The notes under the pieces were generated by a model. That model did not search any database and was not told the DNA's origin. It saw nothing but the letters and a program-made list of their open reading frames with translations. Position numbers and translations under genes: made by a program. 32,785 nt of DNA from an uncultured Saprospiraceae bacterium (lineage in GTDB: Bacteria; Bacteroidota; Bacteroidia; Chitinophagales; Saprospiraceae), in the NCBI GenBank assembly GCA_937942435.1, contig CALDEM010000057.1, positions 1 to 32,785 of the forward strand, in the 5' to 3' direction. The stretch's first letter is position 1, and each line of letters opens with the position of its first letter. Shown one piece after another: positions 25,968-32,785 of this stretch.

Positions 25968-26284
25968 TCCTCTTCTTTTAAAAGCGAATCCAATTTGCTC
26001 TTCACGATTTCAGCTACATCTCCGTATAATTCAAAGTTTGACATGTAAAGAACTAAATTAGAATCAAGTTCGCTTCGCTCCAGATCATGTATCTCCAACA
26101 CATTGTTGATTAAAACTTCGCGTATACTATCCCTTTCATGCGGCTGATGGAGAGTGATTACTTGATCAGAAACTGTCAAGTCAAGCATTATCGCTGCCAT
26201 TTCATCTTTTGTTAATATTTTGAACTCATTACGCTGACAGCTTAAAATAGAAAACAAAATTATGATGAAAAATAAAAGTCTCAA
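25964..26284 (-). CDS. DUF4296 lipoprotein
   Basis: 106 residues. A lipoprotein signal with SILSC (Cys16) precedes a small helical domain with LTKDEMAAIMLDLTVSDQVI and a C-terminal coiled helix, the pattern of the Bacteroidota DUF4296 family of unknown function. The start is TTG, overlapping the sixA stop as TTGA; the signal peptide fits this start and no ATG is available. Its place between sixA and the two-component pair, with 4-nt overlaps on both sides, suggests translational coupling and perhaps a role in signalling, which is inference. Confidence 0.82.
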   Translation of the reverse strand: MRLLFFIIILFSILSCQRNEFKILTKDEMAAIMLDLTVSDQVITLHQPHERDSIREVLINNVLEIHDLERSELDSNLVLYMSNFELYGDVAEIVKSKLDSLLKEEE

Positions 26285-26769
26285 GACAGATAGAGTTTTG
26301 GATAGATCAAGAGCCCAACTGTTGTATTGGTTGTATCGGCATTAGCCCAAGTTGTATCTATGCGCAGTTCAAATATCCCGCAAGTAGGAAGATTATCCAG
26401 AAACTTTGTAGCAAAATGATCGTAGATCATAGTAAAGCCAGGATTATGACCAAATATCAAAGCTGTCTCAAAAGACGGATCGATATCATGAAGCACATCT
26501 AACAATGTCTCGTGGCTGGCATGATAGACTTGATTTAGTGTTTGTGTTTGTTCACTTTTTATGTGATTACCAAAGTATGTAAACGTCTCTTGAGCTCGGC
26601 GAGCTGGACTACAGATGGTCACATCGACAACAGGTATAATCGCTGATAGTTTTTCCGCCATAAATGGTGCATCACGATGACCACGTTTGTTGAGCGGTCT
26701 GTCGATATCGGCTAGCTTATAATCTGCCCAACTCGACTTTGCATGTCGGATAAAAAATATTCTTTTCAT
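26281..26769 (-). CDS. sixA: SixA-type histidine phosphatase
   Basis: 162 residues of the histidine phosphatase superfamily. The catalytic FIRHAKSSWAD has R8-H9-A, RPLNKRGHRDAP follows, then CSPARRAQET with the second Arg and ALIFGHNPG with the second His. In E. coli SixA removes phosphate from histidine on phosphotransfer proteins. Here it leads an operon containing a sensor kinase, so control of a phosphorelay is attractive but unproven; many relatives act on small molecules. ATG start, divergent from the SWIM gene. Confidence 0.85.
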   Translation of the reverse strand: MKRIFFIRHAKSSWADYKLADIDRPLNKRGHRDAPFMAEKLSAIIPVVDVTICSPARRAQETFTYFGNHIKSEQTQTLNQVYHASHETLLDVLHDIDPSFETALIFGHNPGFTMIYDHFATKFLDNLPTCGIFELRIDTTWANADTTNTTVGLLIYPKLYLS

Positions 26770-26977
26770 CTATATTAATGAAGGTATGTCAATATCTACA
26801 AAGTTCTAATTATTCCCAATATTCTCAGCTACTTAGACATGTTAGTATCTTAACATTAAGTTTCCACACTTATTCTATGCAATCGAGCATGAATACTTTA
26901 CCTTGAGAAGTTCGGACGGTTTTCAACGAAAAAATGCTACTTATTCCCGAAAATAAGATCCGAATGACCTAAACCAT

Positions 26978-28618
26978 ATGAAAAACCTGTACGACAATAT
27001 TGACATAACGCTCATAGAAACAAAAGTCCCAGAGGAGATCTATATCGCATCAGAAGAGTTATCAGAGGTCGAACATATCAGTGGTTTAAGCCAAAATAAA
27101 GACAAAGAGTGGGAGGCAACAGTCGTTGATAAAAATATGCACTTTTCTGTAGTAGCTGAAGTCAAACGCAACAAACTAAAGTACTGCACCTGTAACTGTA
27201 GCATTTTTTCGAAAGAAAACATGTGCCCACATCTTGTAGCAACCATTCTCAAACTGCGTAAAAACCTAGAAAAAAAGAAAGAAGAAAGAAAGTCAAGAAC
27301 GGTTAAAAAGAGGCGCACATCTTCTTTTGATCTTAACATGTTTATAGATCAAATATCGGCAGATGAGTTAAAAACCTTCGCAATTGCAAAGGCCAAAAGT
27401 GACAAAAACTTCAGACTACTCCTACAGGCAAGATTCATAGAAAAAATAACGACCGATCAACTTGCCCCTTTTATAGAATCAACCTTTCCTGTACTTACAA
27501 AAGCGAATGAAAAAGTACAAGCCAGCAAGCTTCGAGCCTTTATAGATATAACAGAAGAACTGCTCAATCATTTTAAAAACCTGATAGCGCAAAGTGACTT
27601 TATTGAAGCATATGAGTTTGCATTTTTACTATTAAAAAAATCATTCTACATCAAGTTTCATCTCAAGACTGATAACGCCCGATTCTACAGACTACACAAA
27701 CAGCTACTTAAAAACTACATAGAGGTTTATAAACTTATTGAAGCGCCAGAATACAAAGATGGCATCACTAATCAGCTTGCAGAATTACTCAGAACATCAT
27801 ATATCTCGGCATCCCTCAAGGAAGAGAAGGACCTCTGGATGCAGTATTATCTATCGGAAAACAGCAATGATCATCTCCGTGAGATGATCAATTATTATTT
27901 AGATAGACATATAGACGGTGATTATAACTCATTCTATTTTATAAGAATGCTTGAGTTATTCATAACGGATGCAGAGGAAGAGAAGATTGAAATGATCAAG
28001 AAAAAAGATCTTCAAGAATGCTATCGCATTATTCAATATCTCATATCGTACAGCGACTTGGCTGCGTGTCAGTCTACCATGCAATTATTCTACACGAACA
28101 AAGATTTAAGCCACCCACTTTCTAAAGCAATTATAGAAAATCTGGCGGTTACAAAAAAGAACAAAACAGAGCTTATAGAACAAACCATATTCTATTATAT
28201 AAAATATAAGGATGTTGCGTTCTTAACTTTCATCAGAGACAATGCGTCTAATTGGAAAAAAATCAGACGCAAAGTCATCGATGAGATTAAAATGTCAAAT
28301 AGCGAATACCTACTCATCTCGTTCTTAATAGAATGCGAAGAAATAGATGAAGCCATCACACAACTAAAATCAAAATTGTCATGGCCTCTCCTCCGCAGAT
28401 TTGACGAAGTACTTGCAGAGCAGAAACCAGAAGAGTGCAAAGAGCTCTTTTATCTAACCATTGAAGAATATGTAAGCGATCATTTTGGTGCCCATGCCCA
28501 AGACTTCACAAGAGATATTTTTTATCGACTGATGACCATTAATCAAAAAGGATGGATCAGCGATCTTAAGTCAAGACTCGCAGAGCGCTTCCCTGATCGC
28601 AAAGCACTCTATAGGTAG
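26978..28618 (+). CDS. Stand-alone SWIM zinc-finger protein
   Basis: 546 residues. A SWIM finger lies at 72-85 (C72-N-C74, C83-P-H85; the CxC...CxH pattern), preceded by a beta-rich segment ending KLKYC and followed by a Lys/Arg-rich stretch (about 96-115) that could touch nucleic acid. The rest, about 115-546, is predominantly helical with no recognised catalytic motif. In bacteria SWIM fingers often sit in or next to SNF2-type helicases; none is in this window. ATG start. It has a 208-nt spacer to sixA and no clear promoter. Function unknown; DNA or protein binding is inferred from the finger. Confidence 0.82.
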   Translation: MKNLYDNIDITLIETKVPEEIYIASEELSEVEHISGLSQNKDKEWEATVVDKNMHFSVVAEVKRNKLKYCTCNCSIFSKENMCPHLVATILKLRKNLEKKKEERKSRTVKKRRTSSFDLNMFIDQISADELKTFAIAKAKSDKNFRLLLQARFIEKITTDQLAPFIESTFPVLTKANEKVQASKLRAFIDITEELLNHFKNLIAQSDFIEAYEFAFLLLKKSFYIKFHLKTDNARFYRLHKQLLKNYIEVYKLIEAPEYKDGITNQLAELLRTSYISASLKEEKDLWMQYYLSENSNDHLREMINYYLDRHIDGDYNSFYFIRMLELFITDAEEEKIEMIKKKDLQECYRIIQYLISYSDLAACQSTMQLFYTNKDLSHPLSKAIIENLAVTKKNKTELIEQTIFYYIKYKDVAFLTFIRDNASNWKKIRRKVIDEIKMSNSEYLLISFLIECEEIDEAITQLKSKLSWPLLRRFDEVLAEQKPEECKELFYLTIEEYVSDHFGAHAQDFTRDIFYRLMTINQKGWISDLKSRLAERFPDRKALYR

Positions 28619-28652
28619 CTCATCATTAAGGAGCTAAGATTTATTGATGCAG

Positions 28653-28683
28653 CTTGTATAATCAGCTAAAGAAATTACTTTTA
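28653..28683 (+). promoter_or_regulatory. Candidate Bacteroidota promoter of the pgmB - GH65 operon
   Basis: CTTG (28653-28656), a 19-nt spacer and TACTTTTA (28676-28683) match the Bacteroidota vegetative consensus TTTG-N19-TAnnTTTG at 3 of 4 and 7 of 8 positions (counting the two free bases). The pgmB ATG follows 26 nt later, giving a leader of roughly 20 nt. Confidence 0.42.
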
Positions 28684-28709
28684 CGTCCTTCTAAATTACA
28701 GGATACGAT

Positions 28710-29375
28710 ATGACCCAGATAACGGCATGTATATTTGATCTCGACGGTGTAATTGTTGATACTGCCAAGTACCATTATCAAGCATGGCATCAGCTGGCCT
28801 TAAAGCTGGATCTTCCCTTTAATGAGCAGGAGAATGAGAAGATGAAAGGCATCAGTAGGATGGACTCTCTTGAGATGATGTTGAAGTTAGGTGATAGAGA
28901 ATACAGCGACATTGACAAACAAAAATATTGTGCAGCTAAAAACACGTGGTATCTAGACCTCGTCAGTGACATGGACAAATCGGAAATTTTGCCTGGCATT
29001 GTTGAATTTATAGATCACCTAAAGAAAGAGAATATCAAAATAGCACTGGGATCGGCAAGTAAAAATGCCAGACGTATCCTTGCCCTTGTTGGACTTACTG
29101 ACTCATTTGATGAGATAGTCGACGGCAATGATGTGATCAAGAGCAAGCCAGATCCGGAAGTATTTGTAAAAGGAGCTGGCCTACTCGGCACAAAACCTCA
29201 ACACACTATCGTATTTGAGGATAGTGCTAAAGGTATAGATGCAGCCATAGCGGGATCCTTCAAGACAGTAGGTATCGGATCACCTGATCATCTGGGGCAT
29301 GCAGATATCGTAGTAGAAAATCTGGTCAACACGTCTATTTTTGATCTAAGCAAAAGATTAGAAAGCAAGTCTTAG
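28710..29375 (+). CDS. pgmB: Beta-phosphoglucomutase
   Basis: 221 residues of the HAD superfamily. It converts beta-glucose-1-phosphate to glucose-6-phosphate. IFDLDGVIVDTAKYHYQAW carries nucleophile D10 and acid/base D12; MKGISRMDSLEMML is the cap-domain substrate loop; LGSASKNARRIL holds the Ser of motif II; KSKPDPEVF the Lys; and FEDSAKGIDAAIAG the acidic metal ligands. It stands 24 nt before the GH65 phosphorylase, whose product is its substrate. Confidence 0.95.
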   Translation: MTQITACIFDLDGVIVDTAKYHYQAWHQLALKLDLPFNEQENEKMKGISRMDSLEMMLKLGDREYSDIDKQKYCAAKNTWYLDLVSDMDKSEILPGIVEFIDHLKKENIKIALGSASKNARRILALVGLTDSFDEIVDGNDVIKSKPDPEVFVKGAGLLGTKPQHTIVFEDSAKGIDAAIAGSFKTVGIGSPDHLGHADIVVENLVNTSIFDLSKRLESKS

Positions 29376-29399
29376 ATTAGTAAGTTCAACTCGTAAATC

Positions 29400-31703
29400 A
29401 TGAAGCGATATATCACTCCTACTCCGTGGAAGATAGTTGAAGATGACTTCAACCCAGCGCACCATGAGATTACAGAAAGTCTCATGAGCATCGGCAATGG
29501 CCGCATGGGCCAAAGAGCTAACAACCCAGAATCCTACAGCGGAGCAACACTCAAGGGAAACTATATAGCTGGCGTCTACTACCCTGATAAAACGCGCGTG
29601 GGTTGGTGGAAAAATGGATATCCGGAATACTTTGCCAAAGTGCTCAACTCCTTAGACTGGATAAAAAAGGAAGTGCGCATAGATGGACAGTTGATAGATA
29701 TGTCGACTTGTATGATCACGAGTTATAAGAGATGGCTGGACATGAAAGAAGGGGTTTTATATCGCACCGTCTCAGTTAGATTAGAAAATGGAAAATCCGT
29801 CAACATATCCACAGAACGCTTTTATAGTATCGTATATCAAGACCGATGCTTTTTAAAGTACGATATACAAGCCGAGAATGAAGAGTTACATGTAACTATA
29901 ACTGACTCACTCGACTTTAATGTCCGCAATAGTGACTCCAATTATGATGAAGACTTTTGGGAAGATAGAGCGCAGGGTTTTAAGGATAGATATGGGTTCG
30001 TATCTGCCAAAACCAAGAAAACGGATTTTCTAGTCGGTGCATCTTACGATAGCAGATTAGCGATAGACGGGATGTCTATAGACTCGTCAGAAGATCAATC
30101 AGAAGGATTGGTCAGTCATAGTTTTGATTATAGACTCAAGCCTCATCAATCATCACAACATGTTAAGTCAGTAGCTATATGTTCTAGCTTTTATTATGAC
30201 AGGGCAGATGTCACTATGCAAGCGATTAAGCAAGTCAGCCATCCAGGTGATAGTTATGAACAACACAAAGATCAACACATAGGAGCATGGGCAGAGCGAT
30301 GGCAATCATGCGATATACAGATCAAAGGAGATGTCTCAGCCCAGCAAGGGATTAGGTTCAACATATTTCAATTATACCAGACATATAGCGGCGAAGACTC
30401 TCGGCTCAATATAGGACCAAAAGGATTTACTGGAGAGAAGTATGGCGGTAGTACATACTGGGATACAGAGGCTTATTGCTTACCTTTTTACATGTCAACA
30501 GGAAGTCCTAAGATCGCAAAGAACTTGTTGATATATCGTCATAATCATTTGGCGAAAGCTATAGAAAACGCTGAGAAGCTGGGATTTGATAATGGAGCTG
30601 CACTCTACCCCATGGTTACGATCAATGGAGAAGAGTGCCACAATGAGTGGGAGATCACCTTTGAAGAGATCCATCGCAATGGAGCTATCGCTTTTGCCAT
30701 CTTTAATTATATCAGATATACCGGTGATCGAGACTATCTAGTCAGCCATGGTTTGGATGTGTTAGTAGCTATATCAAGGTTCTGGGCTCAGAGGGTTCAT
30801 CGTAGCCCTTCCAAAGGACTCTATGTCATGCTGGGCGTAACCGGACCCAACGAATACGAAAACAACGTCGATAACAACTGGTATACAAACTACATAGCTC
30901 GATGGTGTCTGCAGTATACAAGAGACTGCATCGAGCATATAAGCAAAGGGTCTCCTGACTCATGGAAGATGCTCAAGGCAAATAACTCAATCGAACAAAA
31001 AGAGCTCGATCATTGGGCAGATATCATTGATCAGATATATCTCCCTGAGGATAAAGAGTCGGGTCTCTTCATCCAACATGACGGTTATCTTGATAATGAA
31101 GATATAACAGTCAGTGATCTAACAGACAGCGACCGACCCATTAATCAAAACTGGTCTTGGGATAGAATCCTCAGATCCCCTTTTATTAAACAAGCAGATG
31201 TGCTTCAGGGCTTGTACTTCTTTGAAGAACACTTTTCAAAAGAGCAGATCAAGACCAATTTTGATTACTATGAACCAAGAACAGTCCATGAGTCATCCTT
31301 GTCTCCTTGTGTCCACGCTATCTTAGCAAGTTCATTAGGTCTTAAAGAGAAGGCCTATGAGATGTACCTACGTACGGCAAGACTTGACCTTGACAACTAC
31401 AACAATGATACTGAGGATGGATGTCACATCACAAGCATGGCTGGTACATGGATGAGTGTAGTTGAGGGATTTGCAGGAATGAGGGTTATTGATAATCGAC
31501 TGAGCTTTAAGCCTATGATCGTGGATTCTTGGGATAATTACTCTTTCAAGATCAACTTTAGAGAGCGTATACTAGAGTTAAAGATCAACAAGAGAGAAAC
31601 GAGTATCATTAATCACTCTGATCAGCCGATAGAGGTAACCATCCATACCAAAGTAGTAATGGTTGAGGCACGAAACCAAGTCTCAGTCAGCAACGATGCC
31701 TAA
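29400..31703 (+). CDS. GH65 disaccharide phosphorylase (maltose or kojibiose type)
   Basis: 767 residues, the usual length for GH65 phosphorylases. The N-terminal beta-sandwich starts with SIGNGRMGQRANNPESYSG; the (alpha/alpha)6 catalytic domain has GGSTYWDTEAYCLPFY and, at T481-E487, TGPNEYE with the general acid Glu; HESSLSPCVHAILAS belongs to the phosphate-binding region; a small beta domain ends the protein. With phosphate it splits an alpha-glucosyl disaccharide to beta-glucose-1-phosphate and glucose. Maltose is the likeliest substrate; kojibiose, trehalose or nigerose cannot be excluded. No signal peptide: cytosolic. No sugar transporter is adjacent, the nearest being the SGLT-like symporter 15 kb away. 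Confidence 0.93.
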   Translation: MKRYITPTPWKIVEDDFNPAHHEITESLMSIGNGRMGQRANNPESYSGATLKGNYIAGVYYPDKTRVGWWKNGYPEYFAKVLNSLDWIKKEVRIDGQLIDMSTCMITSYKRWLDMKEGVLYRTVSVRLENGKSVNISTERFYSIVYQDRCFLKYDIQAENEELHVTITDSLDFNVRNSDSNYDEDFWEDRAQGFKDRYGFVSAKTKKTDFLVGASYDSRLAIDGMSIDSSEDQSEGLVSHSFDYRLKPHQSSQHVKSVAICSSFYYDRADVTMQAIKQVSHPGDSYEQHKDQHIGAWAERWQSCDIQIKGDVSAQQGIRFNIFQLYQTYSGEDSRLNIGPKGFTGEKYGGSTYWDTEAYCLPFYMSTGSPKIAKNLLIYRHNHLAKAIENAEKLGFDNGAALYPMVTINGEECHNEWEITFEEIHRNGAIAFAIFNYIRYTGDRDYLVSHGLDVLVAISRFWAQRVHRSPSKGLYVMLGVTGPNEYENNVDNNWYTNYIARWCLQYTRDCIEHISKGSPDSWKMLKANNSIEQKELDHWADIIDQIYLPEDKESGLFIQHDGYLDNEDITVSDLTDSDRPINQNWSWDRILRSPFIKQADVLQGLYFFEEHFSKEQIKTNFDYYEPRTVHESSLSPCVHAILASSLGLKEKAYEMYLRTARLDLDNYNNDTEDGCHITSMAGTWMSVVEGFAGMRVIDNRLSFKPMIVDSWDNYSFKINFRERILELKINKRETSIINHSDQPIEVTIHTKVVMVEARNQVSVSNDA

Positions 31704-31848
31704 GGGTAAACCATTGATAATTTTCACTGAATAGTAATTTCCTTTGTCCTTTCAACAGGTCGTATAAAATCATATATATAACGATCTGATTATCAAGAAG
31801 TAATTTAAGCTTTGAACAAATATTTAGATATAAATTGTATCACAATCT

Positions 31849-31879
31849 TTTGGCTCAAAGCAGCAATATTAGATATTCG
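31849..31879 (+). promoter_or_regulatory. Possible promoter for the cohesin-like protein gene
   Basis: In the 229-nt spacer after the phosphorylase gene, TTTG (31849-31852) is followed after 19 nt by GATATTCG, a 3-of-4-fixed-base-level partial match to TAnnTTTG. AGGA lies just before the ATG at 31933. The rest of the spacer is AT-rich with no clear terminator or gene. Confidence 0.25.
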
Positions 31880-31932
31880 CAGACGTTTTAATTCGTGTTA
31901 AATCAATCGCTGAAAAAGGAGCTTTAGGAAGA

Positions 31933-32785
31933 ATGAAAAGAGATCTCATAAAAACGGTTATTATCCTCACCTTAAGCTTCTTGTATGCGGCAAATGGATA
32001 TGCTCAGGCCTGTGGTCAATGTGAAGATGTAGAAGTTGAAATTTATCTTACTTCAGATGTCCCTGATTTAGAAGTAGGTCCTATACCCGGAGATGAAGTA
32101 TGTTATTCAGTTCGAGTAAGAAATTTTGAGGGCGTTAATATTATGGCTTTTGATATAGTTTTCTCTGACGAATCACTTGAGTTTACATCTCCTCCAAACA
32201 CAACAATCAGTGGATTACCGGATTTTACAACGCAATCCGTTACACAGCGTCCTCCTGATGCAATTCAAGTATCTTACTTTCCTTCTTCTTTTGTACCAAA
32301 TTGTGTAAATGATGACGCCTCTATCTTGGAAATATGCTTTGAGGTGATAGGAGATGTTGGCGCTGAAATTCGAGTAGATTTAGGTACAAAGTTTGTGAAT
32401 TCGGAATTTCCACAATTCATTCGGCTAGACTCGCTCGAAAATCTATGTTCCAACATAGATGAATTCGGTATCATTGGCAATAACCCCGAAGCTTTACCAC
32501 AAATTGTCCGCTCATCATGCCAAGCAGGACTCGAAATAGCTTCTAACGTTAAATGTGGAAGTCTACCTGGACGTAATGATGGATCAGCAGAATTACAAAT
32601 ATTTTGTGGCACTGGACCTTATGACGTAGTTGTCAATGGTCCTACGTCTTTTTCCACCACCGATAGTGTTGTTTTATTAACAGGCTTGACCTCTGATAAT
32701 CCAAATGTTGTTTTTGTAACTGATATGGCAGATGGAAGTACTGCAGGTCCATTTCAAATCATTATACCTCAGACTACTGGCCTAT
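31933..32785 (+). CDS. Secreted protein with cohesin-like domain and SprB-like repeat (5' part; runs off right edge)
   Basis: The frame is open from the ATG at 31933 to the window end (284 codons). Residues 1-25 are a signal peptide with FLYAANGYAQ. Residues about 33-155 resemble the cohesin fold used in large Bacteroidota secreted proteins: PGDEVCYSVRVRNFEGVNIM, FDIVFSDESLEF and ILEICFEVIGDVG. From about 205, KCGSLPGRNDGSAELQIFCG, then TGPYDVVV, looks like the start of SprB-type repeats known from gliding adhesins. Several Cys residues suggest disulfides. The C-terminus, where a type IX secretion signal might be, is missing. Domain names are from pattern recall, so the type is moderately sure and the function only inferred (surface or extracellular matrix protein). 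Confidence 0.72.
   Translation, partial: MKRDLIKTVIILTLSFLYAANGYAQACGQCEDVEVEIYLTSDVPDLEVGPIPGDEVCYSVRVRNFEGVNIMAFDIVFSDESLEFTSPPNTTISGLPDFTTQSVTQRPPDAIQVSYFPSSFVPNCVNDDASILEICFEVIGDVGAEIRVDLGTKFVNSEFPQFIRLDSLENLCSNIDEFGIIGNNPEALPQIVRSSCQAGLEIASNVKCGSLPGRNDGSAELQIFCGTGPYDVVVNGPTSFSTTDSVVLLTGLTSDNPNVVFVTDMADGSTAGPFQIIIPQTTGL

Noticed and set aside
28615-28636. Hairpin TAGCTC...GAGCTA at the end of the SWIM gene as a terminator
   Set aside because: The stem is six pairs with a 9-nt loop and is followed by AGATTTATTG, too weak a T tract to call it.
32274-32612. 112-residue minus-strand frame at the right edge
   Set aside because: Antisense shadow of the cohesin-like protein, whose plus-strand frame is open over the same region and has a signal peptide.

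Overview
The window looks like a chromosomal segment of a Bacteroidota bacterium, most likely a marine or environmental Saprospiria/Chitinophagia-type organism. Evidence for this: moderately AT-rich DNA; lipoproteins with short LxxC-type lipoboxes; DUF4296 and COG2509 proteins of Bacteroidota type; a class II KdsA; weak or absent Shine-Dalgarno sequences with several TTG and GTG starts; a promoter-like TTG-N19-TAnnTTTx element; and large secreted proteins carrying the N-terminal 'TTKGF..PRM' head signature or a cohesin-like plus SprB-like layout. The assignment below phylum level is inference. No phage, insertion sequence, CRISPR array or antiviral island is visible.

Left edge (1-4700): the 5' part of a very large secreted, fibre-like protein on the minus strand, running off the window. 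It has a signal peptide, a conserved head, collagen-like Gly-x-Asp blocks alternating with beta modules, and two nested higher-order tandem repeats (408 nt and 360 nt). Its 5' region holds three inverted repeats. A small YiaA/B-type membrane protein lies divergently, followed by hairpins and tRNA-Ser(UGA), where the core chromosome begins.

Core block (4900-26800): a minus-strand cluster of two paralogous lipoproteins, mltG, kdsA and a COG2509 flavoprotein. Then tilS; a minus-strand set of SGLT-like symporter, aldose 1-epimerase lipoprotein and a small alpha/beta hydrolase; rarA and aroC on the plus strand; a 1604-residue TamB; folP with its own terminator; an M23 peptidase family protein with an altered metal motif; and a tightly overlapping operon sixA - DUF4296 lipoprotein - PhoB-like regulator - PhoR-like kinase.

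Right part (26900-32785): a stand-alone SWIM zinc-finger protein; a two-gene operon of beta-phosphoglucomutase and GH65 disaccharide phosphorylase, which together turn an alpha-glucose disaccharide plus phosphate into glucose and glucose-6-phosphate; and the start of a secreted protein with a cohesin-like domain followed by an SprB-like repeat.

The least ordinary items are the repeat-built fibre protein, the paired lipoproteins, the HxC variant of the M23 motif, the solitary SWIM protein and the cohesin-like secreted protein. I did not find a clear multi-gene system that I would call new; the fibre gene is the best candidate for closer study.
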